Origin: Claveliimonas sp963592205 | Lineage (GTDB): Bacteria > Bacillota > Clostridia > Lachnospirales > Lachnospiraceae | Length of the DNA: 12,463 nt | Assembly: GCA_963592205.1 (NCBI GenBank) | Contig: CAVAVU010000085.1 | Coordinates: forward strand, 1 to 12,463 | Direction of reading: 5' to 3' | Shown: piece by piece, positions 1-6,074 of the stretch | How positions within the stretch are numbered: position 1 is the stretch's first letter | How the letters are laid out: every line of letters starts with the position of its first letter | The notes under the pieces: generated by a model | What the model was told of the DNA's origin: nothing | The model's database searches: none | The model's input: the letters and a program-made list of their open reading frames with translations, nothing else | Translations under genes and position numbers: made by a program

Positions 1-7
1 AGATTCA

Positions 8-211
8 ATGGAAAAGACAGAAATACTTTTGAGATATGTAATTAATGCATTATCGTATGCCGAAATGCGAACAAAGCCATTTCTGCCGATGTATAATCCA
101 ATTATTTATTTAAAACGAAATTATGATGTACCAAAAGAAGATATTCGTAAGATATGGGTGCTGCATAGAAAAACACCGAAGTTGATACCAAGTGAAATAG
201 AAAGAATGTAA
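8..211 (+). CDS. Unrecognised 67-residue ORF, possibly the tail of a longer gene
   Basis: I do not recognise this protein. It is basic, with no signal peptide or obvious membrane segment; the second half is rich in Lys, Arg, Pro and Ile (for example RKTPKLIPSEIERM at the C-terminus). The frame stays open to the left edge and only seven bases precede the ATG, so no ribosome binding site can be judged and this may be the C-terminal part of a gene that begins outside the window. Base composition sets it apart: the first 240 bases are about 31% G+C by hand count, well below the genes further right. It lies just upstream of a flavodoxin fragment, so it may belong to inserted DNA that removed the flavodoxin 5' half. 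It could also be a chance ORF in AT-rich DNA. Confidence 0.35.
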   Translation: MEKTEILLRYVINALSYAEMRTKPFLPMYNPIIYLKRNYDVPKEDIRKIWVLHRKTPKLIPSEIERM

Positions 212-232
212 CATAAAACACAGTTTTGTATG
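212..232. other. Small AT-rich hairpin after the 67-codon ORF
   Basis: AAAAC (215-219) and GTTTT (223-227) pair around an ACA loop, with CAT (212-214) and ATG (230-232) able to pair outside a two-base bulge. It begins right after the stop codon. The stem has little G+C, so it is at best a weak terminator or a chance repeat. Confidence 0.2.
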
Positions 233-282
233 CTGTTAAACCCAGTAAAATCAACGCATGAGGGGAACTGGCTACATTTTAG

Positions 283-516
283 TATCCTATCTGGTGGGGC
301 GAAGCATCCTGGGCAGTAGATCAGTTTGTGGAAAACAATGATTTTACCGGTAAGACTGTGATTCCGTTTTGCACGTCAGCTTCATCAGGAATAGGAAGCA
401 GTGGAAATGATCTGGCACAGATGGCTGGAACCGGAGATTGGCTGGAGGGTGAGAGATTTTCTTCAGATGCTTCAAAAGATGAAGTGAAATCATGGATAGA
501 AAGTCTTGGATTGTAA
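283..516 (+). pseudogene. Flavodoxin, C-terminal fragment (5' half lost)
   Basis: The frame from 283 encodes YPIWWGEASWAV and continues through FTGKTVIPFCTSASSGIGSS, then GDWLEGERFS and DEVKSWIESLGL. This is the C-terminal half of a Flavodoxin_4-type flavodoxin: the aromatic W-W FMN loop, the GKTV strand and the FCTSxSSGIGSS loop. Only about 77 residues remain, roughly half of a normal flavodoxin. The frame is closed by TAG at 280-282, immediately before the conserved YPIWWG, and no frame upstream encodes the N-terminal phosphate-binding loop. The bases just upstream read TAC ATT TTA (Tyr-Ile-Leu) in another frame, which might be a further scrap of the lost strand. A GTG at 328 could start a 62-residue product, but it lacks the FMN site and no convincing ribosome binding site is seen. 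I infer a dead remnant. The following aldo/keto reductase starts 21 bases on, which suggests an original flavodoxin-reductase operon. Confidence 0.8.
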
Positions 517-537
517 AGAGATTAGCGGAGGCAGAAC

Positions 538-1389
538 ATGGAAACAGTAAAGTTGAATAATCAGATAGAAATGCCACAGCTTGGCTTTGGCGTGTTTCAG
601 ATTACGGATGAAGAAGAGTGTGAAAGAAGCGTAACAGAAGCACTTAAAACCGGATATCGGCTGATCGATACGGCGGCATGTTATGGTAATGAACGTGCGG
701 TCGGAAGAGCAGTAAAGGAAAGCGGTATTCCGAGAGAAGAGATATTTATCTCATCCAAAGTATGGATTCAGGATGCCGGATATGAGAAGACGATGAAATC
801 TTTTGAAAAGACACTGGAGAATCTGCAGACGGATTATCTGGATTTGTATCTGATCCATATGCCGTATGGTGATTACTATGGAAGCTGGCGTGCGATGGAG
901 GAATTGTACAGAGCTGGCAAGATCAGGGCGATTGGTGTCTGCAATTTTGAAGAAGACCGTCTCGCGGATCTGATTCTGAACAACGAGATCGTTCCGGCGG
1001 TAAATCAGATGGAGACACATCCGTTCTGGCAGCAGAAAAAACTGCGGGAAGTTATGAAAAAGTATGAAATTAGATTGATGGCATGGGCTCCATTTGCGGA
1101 AGGCAGACATCAGATTTTTATGCATCCAGTATTAACCAAGATCGGAAATCAGTATCAGAAATCCCCTGCGCAGACTATACTCAGATGGCTGAGACAGGAG
1201 GGAATTATAGCAATTCCAAAGTCTGTTCATACAGAGCGGATCAGACAGAATTTTGACATTGATAATTTTTCGCTGACGGATGCAGATATGGACAAAATAA
1301 GAGAATTAGATCTTGGCAAGAGTGATATTCTGGATATAACAAGTCTGGATGAAGTGTATCGGCTTTATAATATTCGATTTGAACAATAA
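538..1389 (+). CDS. Aldo/keto reductase (2,5-diketo-D-gluconate reductase-like)
   Basis: A cytoplasmic NADPH-dependent aldo/keto reductase (COG0656 type), a (beta/alpha)8 barrel of 283 residues, full length for the family. The catalytic tetrad is visible: Asp44 and Tyr49 in LIDTAACYGNE, Lys74 in SSKVW, and His107 in LYLIHMPYG. KIRAIGVCNF (128-137) and PAVNQMETHP (153-162) are further family signatures, and IPKSVHTERIRQN (226-238) is the pocket for the adenosine 2'-phosphate of NADPH. The ATG at 538 is chosen because GGAGG at 527-531 sits six bases upstream and the homology begins at once. The enzyme probably reduces small aldehydes or ketones; the substrate cannot be told. It follows the flavodoxin remnant by 21 bases and precedes the MATE gene by 97. 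Nothing in the protein looks damaged, but if the operon promoter lay upstream of the flavodoxin it may have been lost or replaced. Confidence 0.93.
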   Translation: METVKLNNQIEMPQLGFGVFQITDEEECERSVTEALKTGYRLIDTAACYGNERAVGRAVKESGIPREEIFISSKVWIQDAGYEKTMKSFEKTLENLQTDYLDLYLIHMPYGDYYGSWRAMEELYRAGKIRAIGVCNFEEDRLADLILNNEIVPAVNQMETHPFWQQKKLREVMKKYEIRLMAWAPFAEGRHQIFMHPVLTKIGNQYQKSPAQTILRWLRQEGIIAIPKSVHTERIRQNFDIDNFSLTDADMDKIRELDLGKSDILDITSLDEVYRLYNIRFEQ

Positions 1390-1408
1390 AATCAGGTGAA
1401 TTACCGAT

Positions 1409-1437
1409 TTGACACAGAGCCTCCTTTCGTGTATAAA
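1409..1437 (+). promoter_or_regulatory. Sigma-A promoter for the MATE gene
   Basis: TTGACA at 1409-1414 (perfect -35) and TATAAA at 1432-1437 (5 of 6 for -10) are separated by exactly 17 bases. Transcription should begin near 1444, giving a leader of about 43 bases before the ATG at 1487. The spacer contains most of the left arm of the inverted repeat described at 1417-1486, so a transcript from this promoter would begin after that arm. Confidence 0.75.
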
Positions 1438-1486
1438 AGTGTGTGGATTATTTTGACAACATGAGTTACACGAAGGAGGTTCTTTT
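1417..1486 (+). promoter_or_regulatory. Inverted repeat masking the MATE ribosome binding site, then a T-run
   Basis: 1417-1433 (GAGCCTCCTTTCGTGTA) pairs with 1467-1482 (TACACGAAGGAGGTTC): 16 pairs, one of them G-U, one bulged T at 1425, and a 33-base loop. The right arm contains the complete Shine-Dalgarno AAGGAGG (1473-1479) of the MATE gene, and TTTT (1483-1486) follows directly before the ATG. In RNA read through from the upstream reductase gene this stem would hide the ribosome binding site, or act as a weak terminator. RNA started at the promoter at 1409-1437 lacks the left arm and would be free for translation. Alternatively the dyad is a DNA operator. The repeat is seen directly; both roles are inferred. 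Confidence 0.6.
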
Positions 1487-2824
1487 ATGGCTGGAAGAAA
1501 AGAGATGGATCTGACAACGGGCAAACCATTTGGTTCACTGCTCAGATTCGCGATCCCTGTAATACTTGGCAATTTGTTTCAGCTTTTTTATACACTTGCG
1601 GATTCTGTGATCGTAGGTAAGACTCTGGGAGCAGAATCGCTTGCAGCGGTAGGGTCTACCAGCATTATTATTTATTTTGTGCTCTGCTTTATCAATGGAT
1701 TTACCGGTGGCTTTGGTATCTGTCTGGGACAGCGCTGCGGTGCGAGAGACGAACGTGGTATGCGGAAGAGTATCGCAGTATCTATGATTCTGAGTATTGC
1801 GTTTGCAGTAGTGCTGACTGTGTTGTGCTGTGTGTTTTCCCATCAGATCATACGTTGGATGAAGATTCCGGCAGATATTGCGGCAGAAGCGTATGATTAT
1901 ATGTTTGTGGTGCTTCTCGGTACAGGTGCAACTGTATTTTACAACATGATCTCTAATATACTGCGTGCGCTGGGAGATAGTAAGACGCCATTGTACTTTC
2001 TGGTCTTTTCATCAGTGCTGAATATTTTTCTCGACATCCTGTTTATCCTTCCGTTTGGAATGGGTGTTGCCGGAGCGGCATGGGCAACGATTCTGTCACA
2101 GTTTTTGTCAGCCGTGCTGAGCCTGCTGGTGGGAATGCGGCGGTTTGAAGTACTGCATCTGAGAAAAGCTGATTTTACAAATCTGGGAAATGCAATGGCA
2201 GTGCATCTTAAGACAGGTTTCCCAATGGTATTCCAGATGTCAGTGATGTGTATTGGACAGCTTGCCATGCAGATGGTGGTCAATTCTCTTGGTACTGCTG
2301 CCGTAGCGGGATACACGGCGGCATCGAAAGCAGATCAGTTATCTGTGTTAGTCAATAATGCCATGATGACGGCGATTTCTAATTATGTGGCACAGAACTT
2401 TGGAGCAGGCAAGAGGGAACGTATCCAACAGGGCGTCCGTGCCAGCCTGATCCAGACGGAGACATTTAACCTGCTGATGTGTGCCGGTATTCTACTCCTG
2501 CGTCATCCGATCGTAGAACTTTTCATGTCTAATCCGACAACAGAGATCTATCATTATTCGGATGCATATCTGACGATCGTGGCGCCGTTTTATGTGGTGC
2601 TGGGACTGTTGGCGGTATATCGGACTGCCATTCAGAGCATGCAGAATGGCTGGGCACCATTTGCAGCATGCATGATTGAACTGGTGATGCGGATTGCAGC
2701 AATAGTCGGGCTTGTCGGAATGCTCGGTTATACATCTGTATGCATTGCAAGTCCTATGGCGTGGTTTGGTGCGTGTGCGTTATTAATTCCGTGTTATTAC
2801 CGGATGATGAAAGCCTGGAAATAA
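1487..2824 (+). CDS. MATE family efflux transporter
   Basis: A multidrug and toxin extrusion (MATE) transporter of the cytoplasmic membrane, 445 residues, normal length for the 12-helix fold. It exports organic cations or other drugs and metabolites in exchange for protons or sodium; the substrate is not predictable. The N-terminal signature is clear: DLTTGKPF, then LLRFAIPVILGNLFQLFY (helix 1, with Pro24), Asp39 in LADSVIVG, and the LGAESLAAVGST loop (48-59). The second half begins near KTGFPMVFQMSVMC and carries the symmetry-related LGTAAVAGYTAASK. The ATG at 1487 has a near-perfect Shine-Dalgarno (AAGGAGG at 1473-1479) seven bases away. It is preceded by its own promoter and by an inverted repeat that can mask that Shine-Dalgarno. 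It converges with the TetR gene, with a shared hairpin between them. MATE proteins of this type are usually annotated generically, so no symbol is given. Confidence 0.93.
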   Translation: MAGRKEMDLTTGKPFGSLLRFAIPVILGNLFQLFYTLADSVIVGKTLGAESLAAVGSTSIIIYFVLCFINGFTGGFGICLGQRCGARDERGMRKSIAVSMILSIAFAVVLTVLCCVFSHQIIRWMKIPADIAAEAYDYMFVVLLGTGATVFYNMISNILRALGDSKTPLYFLVFSSVLNIFLDILFILPFGMGVAGAAWATILSQFLSAVLSLLVGMRRFEVLHLRKADFTNLGNAMAVHLKTGFPMVFQMSVMCIGQLAMQMVVNSLGTAAVAGYTAASKADQLSVLVNNAMMTAISNYVAQNFGAGKRERIQQGVRASLIQTETFNLLMCAGILLLRHPIVELFMSNPTTEIYHYSDAYLTIVAPFYVVLGLLAVYRTAIQSMQNGWAPFAACMIELVMRIAAIVGLVGMLGYTSVCIASPMAWFGACALLIPCYYRMMKAWK

Positions 2825-2854
2825 AATTAAGAATTATATTGAAACTATAAAGAA

Positions 2855-2894
2855 GAACCGAAGCATGGTCAGTAAGGAGGCCGTACTTCGGTTC
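2855..2894. terminator. Hairpin between convergent MATE and TetR genes
   Basis: GAACCGAAG (2855-2863) and CTTCGGTTC (2886-2894) form a perfect 9-bp stem, with further partial pairing of GGTC and GGCC inside. It lies 30 bases after the MATE stop and 8 bases after the end of the TetR gene. On the - strand it is followed by a moderately T-rich run (TTCTTTAT); on the + strand there is no T-run. It is probably the terminator of the TetR gene and possibly a weaker one for MATE. Confidence 0.55.
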
Positions 2895-2902
2895 GTTGCG
2901 TA

Positions 2903-3481
2903 TCAGATATTCTTTTGAGACAGCAGAATGGCAGGCAGAGAGTTATTTAATATAATAGAAAAATAGTCGAATAATTCATCTCTGTCGTATGCATGCCGTT
3001 TTTGAAACAGATCAATCAACATGCCCGCCAGGGCTTCGGTATAGAAGTTACATACAAAAAAGCGGAATGAATCGGTAACAGTTACTTCCAGCTCAGCTTC
3101 TGCATCCCGGACAATTTTCTCCATGATACCGATAAAATCCTGGTAAAAGAAGCGCTTTAATTCGTCTCTGCCGACGGAATCATAGATACAGTTCAGAAAA
3201 TAGGCATTCTTCTCTACGTAATTGATGACAAAGTCGAATGCATCTTTATAATCTACCAGAAGGTCGAACTGCCGGACAACTTCGAAGGCTTCCTGTTCCA
3301 ACATCCATTTTAACAGTCCATAGATATCTTCAAAATGATAATAAAAAGTCTTACGGTTCAGATTACAGTCTTTAATCAATTCACTTACCGTGATTTTCGA
3401 AAAAGGTTTTTGCTTCATGATGCTCTTCAGCGAATTGCAGAGCATCATTTTTGTCTGAAATGATGTCTCTTCATGTGTCAT
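2903..3481 (-). CDS. TetR/AcrR family transcriptional regulator (DhaS-like)
   Basis: A one-component DNA-binding regulator of 192 residues. The N-terminal TetR helix-turn-helix spans roughly residues 10-55, with the typical KPFSKITVSELIKDCNLNRKT followed by FYYHFEDIYGLLKW (46-59). The rest is an all-helical ligand and dimerisation domain with a C-terminal FYTEALAGMLIDLF segment, as in regulators annotated as DhaS-like or TetR_C_8. The ATG at 3481 is chosen because AGGAGG lies about seven bases upstream on the - strand. The frame extends 54 codons further to a GTG at 3643, but that would run through the TetR promoter and operator and has no ribosome site. The gene diverges from the 99-residue protein, MMPL and heptad-protein operon. 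By the usual logic of divergent TetR genes it represses that operon and itself, relieved by a ligand that may be an export substrate. This is inferred. Confidence 0.9.
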   Translation of the reverse strand: MTHEETSFQTKMMLCNSLKSIMKQKPFSKITVSELIKDCNLNRKTFYYHFEDIYGLLKWMLEQEAFEVVRQFDLLVDYKDAFDFVINYVEKNAYFLNCIYDSVGRDELKRFFYQDFIGIMEKIVRDAEAELEVTVTDSFRFFVCNFYTEALAGMLIDLFQKRHAYDRDELFDYFSIILNNSLPAILLSQKNI

Positions 3482-3505
3482 GATAAATCCTCCTCTTCGC
3501 ATTCT

Positions 3506-3533
3506 ATTATACAGATGTCCATGAAAACTACAA
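3506..3533 (-). promoter_or_regulatory. Probable promoter of the TetR gene
   Basis: Read on the - strand, TTGTAG (3533-3528; 4 of 6 for -35) and a perfect TATAAT (3511-3506) are 16 bases apart, about 25 bases upstream of the TetR start codon. The palindrome at 3547-3565 lies just upstream of the -35. Confidence 0.6.
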
Positions 3534-3546
3534 TTGTTTTTGATAC

Positions 3547-3565
3547 GCATTTGACCATCAAATGC
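3547..3565. promoter_or_regulatory. Perfect 19-bp palindrome, candidate TetR operator
   Basis: GCATTTGA (3547-3554) and TCAAATGC (3558-3565) are exact reverse complements around a CCA centre. Size, symmetry and location between a TetR gene and its divergent target fit a TetR-family operator. It sits about 14 bases upstream of the TetR -35 and 64 bases upstream of the -10 of the export operon. Binding by this TetR is inferred from position only. Confidence 0.6.
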
Positions 3566-3566
3566 A

Positions 3567-3608
3567 TCGATTTGTCCGTAATTGCACATCCCGGTCGATT
3601 TGTCCGTA
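3567..3608. repeat. 14-bp exact direct repeat in the TetR/export-operon intergenic region
   Basis: TCGATTTGTCCGTA occurs at 3567-3580 and again at 3595-3608, a 28-base period. The second copy runs into an inverted partner: TCCGT (3603-3607) and ACGGA (3614-3618) around six bases. The second copy lies immediately upstream of the export-operon core promoter, so the repeats look like half-sites for a regulator distinct from, or additional to, the 19-bp palindrome. Confidence 0.6.
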
Positions 3609-3635
3609 GAATGACGGAAGAACAATGCATATAAT
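3603..3635 (+). promoter_or_regulatory. Probable promoter of the export operon
   Basis: A perfect -10 TATAAT lies at 3630-3635, 25 bases before the GTG start of the 99-residue protein. No good -35 is found at 16-18 bases (the hexamer at 3607-3612 is TAGAAT). The region where it should lie is occupied by the inverted repeat TCCGT-N6-ACGGA (3603-3618). A weak -35 covered by a dyad is what one expects of a tightly regulated or activator-dependent promoter. Confidence 0.5.
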
Positions 3636-3660
3636 CGGTACACGTAGGAGGTGAGTAAAA

Positions 3661-3960
3661 GTGACAGAACGATACGAAGTCGAGATGACAGTATCTCTGG
3701 GTGTCCGGCGGGGCGTGATGGTATTTAAAGAACAGGATGGAATCGTGAAAGGGACATTTGAGATTCTGGGACACGAAACAGCATTTGAAGGACAGCTGAA
3801 TGGGCAATATCTTACCATATCCGGAAAGCTTGAGACCAGTATCCGGGAGATTTGTTATACGGGACGGGGGATGTTGGAAAATGACTGTATTCAGATGCAG
3901 CTTCAGAGTGAAAAAGATATATATGAGATAACGGGTGTTCGAAGCCCGTCTGATAGATGA
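3661..3960 (+). CDS. Unrecognised 99-residue beta-rich protein, first gene of the export operon
   Basis: The function is unknown. The protein has no signal peptide or membrane helix, so it should be cytoplasmic. It alternates short hydrophobic strands with polar turns (RRGVMVFKEQDG, IVKGTFEIL, FEGQLNG, QYLTISGKLET, REICYTGRGML, DIYEITGV), suggesting one antiparallel beta barrel or sandwich, perhaps lipocalin-like or a small ligand-binding fold; that is a guess from pattern. The GTG at 3661 is preferred because AGGAGGTGA (3646-3654) precedes it at good spacing; an internal ATG at 3685 has no comparable site. It is the promoter-proximal gene, 32 bases upstream of the MMPL transporter and divergent from TetR. 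An accessory role for the exporter, such as handing over substrate or modulating activity, is a reasonable inference but nothing in the sequence proves it. Confidence 0.8.
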   Translation: MTERYEVEMTVSLGVRRGVMVFKEQDGIVKGTFEILGHETAFEGQLNGQYLTISGKLETSIREICYTGRGMLENDCIQMQLQSEKDIYEITGVRSPSDR

Positions 3961-3992
3961 GCTGATAGAGAAGAAGGAAGGATGTAGAGAAA

Positions 3993-6074
3993 ATGAGAAA
4001 GTTTTATACCTGGGTGGTGAAACACAGAAAGCTTGTGCTTACGGTATTTACGCTCGCATTTATCATATGCGCTGTATGTAAAACACAGATTTCTGTTAAT
4101 TATGATATGAATGATTATCTGCCGGAGGACAGTGCATCTACAGTGGCACTGAATCTGATGAATGAAGAATTTGACGGCGGGGTTCCCAATGCGAGAGTTA
4201 TGGTCAAGGATGTGACCGTTCCGGAAGCATTGGAGTATAAAGATAAGATCGAACAGGTAGACGGCGTGACAGATGTTACCTGGTTAGATGATGCCGTATC
4301 TGTAGACGTACCGTTAGAGACACAGGATAAGGAAACAGTCGAGAATTACTATAAAGATGGTAATGCCTTATTCTCTGTGACAATTGATAAAGCAAAAAGA
4401 GTGGATGCGGTCAATGATATCCGTAAGATTATCGGCGATGACAATGCCATGACAGGAAGTGCCGTATCTACCGCAGCAGCTACTGTGAGCACGGTAAGCC
4501 AGATTGCTAAAATATCAGTAATTGCAGTTATATTTGTTATCCTGGTGCTGCTCCTTACTACGGAGTCCTGGTTTGAACCGGTCGTTGTTATGGTTGGACT
4601 GGGTGTGGCTGTTATGATCAATGCCGGTTCGAATCTGATATTTGGTGAGATTTCATTTGTAACAAATGCAGCGGGTACAATCTTACAGCTTGCAGTGTCC
4701 ATGGACTATTCGGTATTCCTGATCCATCGTTTTACCGAATGCAGGAAGGAGACGAATGATCCGAAGGAAGCCATGATCGATGCGCTGACTATGTCTACTT
4801 CATCCATCTTGTCGAGTGGACTGACAACGGTAATCGGATTCCTGGCATTGTGTCTGATGCAGTTTCAGATCGGACCGGACCTGGGAAGAGCGCTGGCAAA
4901 AGGAATTGCCATCAGCCTGATCACGGTATTTACATTTATGCCGTGCCTAATCCTTTCTACCTATAAGTGGTTAGATAAACTGGAACACAGACCATTTGTA
5001 CCATCATTTAGCAAATTCGGAAAAGTCGTACAGAAAATGATGGCACCGGTACTGATCATATTTGTGCTGACGATTGTGCCGTCCTATCTGGCATCCAATG
5101 CCAACAGCTTCTATTATGGAGCATCTAAGATCTTTAATGAGAAAACACAGACCGGAGCGGATACTGCGGAGATTGAGAAAATATTTGGTAAAAATGATAC
5201 CTATGTATTGATGGTGCCGAAAGACGATAAGTCAACACAGAAGAAGCTGTCTGATGCATTGCATGATATTCCGCAGGTTACAGGAATTATCTCTTATGTA
5301 GATACAGTTGGAATGGAGATTCCGGAAAGTTATCTGGATGAAGAGACATTGTCCAAATTATGCTCTGATAAATATACGAGAATGGTAATTTCTGCAGATA
5401 CAGAGTATGAAGGCGATGCGACATTTGCATTGGTAGAAAAGGTAAGAAACACTGCTGAAAAATATTATCCGGGTGAGTGGTATCTTGCAGGTGAGGGCGT
5501 ATCGACCTATGATCTGATGGATACGATCACCGGTGATATGGTGAAGGTGAATCTGGTGGCGATCGGGGCAGTATTTATCGTACTTCTGCTGACACTTCAT
5601 TCCGTTGTGCTTCCAGTGCTGCTGGTACTTGGAATTGAAACAGCAATCTGGATCAATCTGTCGATTCCGTATTTTACCGGACAGCGGATTTTCTATATCG
5701 CTTATCTGATCATCAGCTCGATCCAGCTTGGAGCAACAGTTGATTATGCGATCCTGATGACAGAACGGTATAAAGAATTCAGGCAGACTTGTGGAAAGAA
5801 GGAAGCAATTACTAATACATTATCCGCAGTTACCGTGTCGATCCTGACATCGGGAAGCGTGCTTACCGTAGTAGGATTCCTGCTTGGCATTGTATCAACA
5901 CATGGACTGTTATCACAGCTTGGATTTTTCCTCGGCAAAGGAACCTTGTGTTCACTGGTAATCGTGCTGTTTGCACTGCCGGGAATGCTGTATATATTTG
6001 ACAGAACATTTATCAAAACTGGGAAAAACAAGATCGGAAAAAATAAGAAAGGAAATGGTGAGGATCATGAATAA
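3993..6074 (+). CDS. MMPL/RND superfamily transporter
   Basis: A 693-residue proton-driven exporter of the MMPL branch of the RND superfamily, in the cytoplasmic membrane. Architecture is two repeats, each with one helix, an extracytoplasmic domain and five helices: helix 1 at about 13-28, the first domain at about 30-170, helices to about 325, then helix 7 near 350-368, the second domain to about 515, and the last helices to about 670. Both functional Asp-Tyr pairs known from MmpL3 as the proton relay are present: Asp238-Tyr239 in SMDYSVFLIHR and Asp584-Tyr585 in TVDYAILMTER, so it should be active. The C-terminus is a short Lys-rich cytoplasmic tail. AAGGAAGGA (3974-3982) is the ribosome site. 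The gene overlaps the next one by eight bases, implying coupled translation. Family members move lipids, lipopeptides or drugs; the substrate here is unknown. Control is probably by the divergent TetR. Confidence 0.93.
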   Translation: MRKFYTWVVKHRKLVLTVFTLAFIICAVCKTQISVNYDMNDYLPEDSASTVALNLMNEEFDGGVPNARVMVKDVTVPEALEYKDKIEQVDGVTDVTWLDDAVSVDVPLETQDKETVENYYKDGNALFSVTIDKAKRVDAVNDIRKIIGDDNAMTGSAVSTAAATVSTVSQIAKISVIAVIFVILVLLLTTESWFEPVVVMVGLGVAVMINAGSNLIFGEISFVTNAAGTILQLAVSMDYSVFLIHRFTECRKETNDPKEAMIDALTMSTSSILSSGLTTVIGFLALCLMQFQIGPDLGRALAKGIAISLITVFTFMPCLILSTYKWLDKLEHRPFVPSFSKFGKVVQKMMAPVLIIFVLTIVPSYLASNANSFYYGASKIFNEKTQTGADTAEIEKIFGKNDTYVLMVPKDDKSTQKKLSDALHDIPQVTGIISYVDTVGMEIPESYLDEETLSKLCSDKYTRMVISADTEYEGDATFALVEKVRNTAEKYYPGEWYLAGEGVSTYDLMDTITGDMVKVNLVAIGAVFIVLLLTLHSVVLPVLLVLGIETAIWINLSIPYFTGQRIFYIAYLIISSIQLGATVDYAILMTERYKEFRQTCGKKEAITNTLSAVTVSILTSGSVLTVVGFLLGIVSTHGLLSQLGFFLGKGTLCSLVIVLFALPGMLYIFDRTFIKTGKNKIGKNKKGNGEDHE

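Noticed and set aside
328..516. 62-residue gene starting at GTG 328
   Set aside because: The homology continues upstream of the GTG to 283 in the same frame, no clear ribosome site is seen, and the product would be an incomplete flavodoxin; treated as part of the pseudogene.
3482..3643. Upstream GTG start extending the TetR protein by 54 residues
   Set aside because: The extension would cross the TetR promoter and the palindrome and does not resemble the family; AGGAGG directly before 3481 fixes the start.
5971..6066. Earlier start for the heptad-repeat protein inside the MMPL gene
   Set aside because: It would bury the signal peptide behind a charged segment; the ATG at 6067 gives a normal signal peptide and a typical stop-start overlap.
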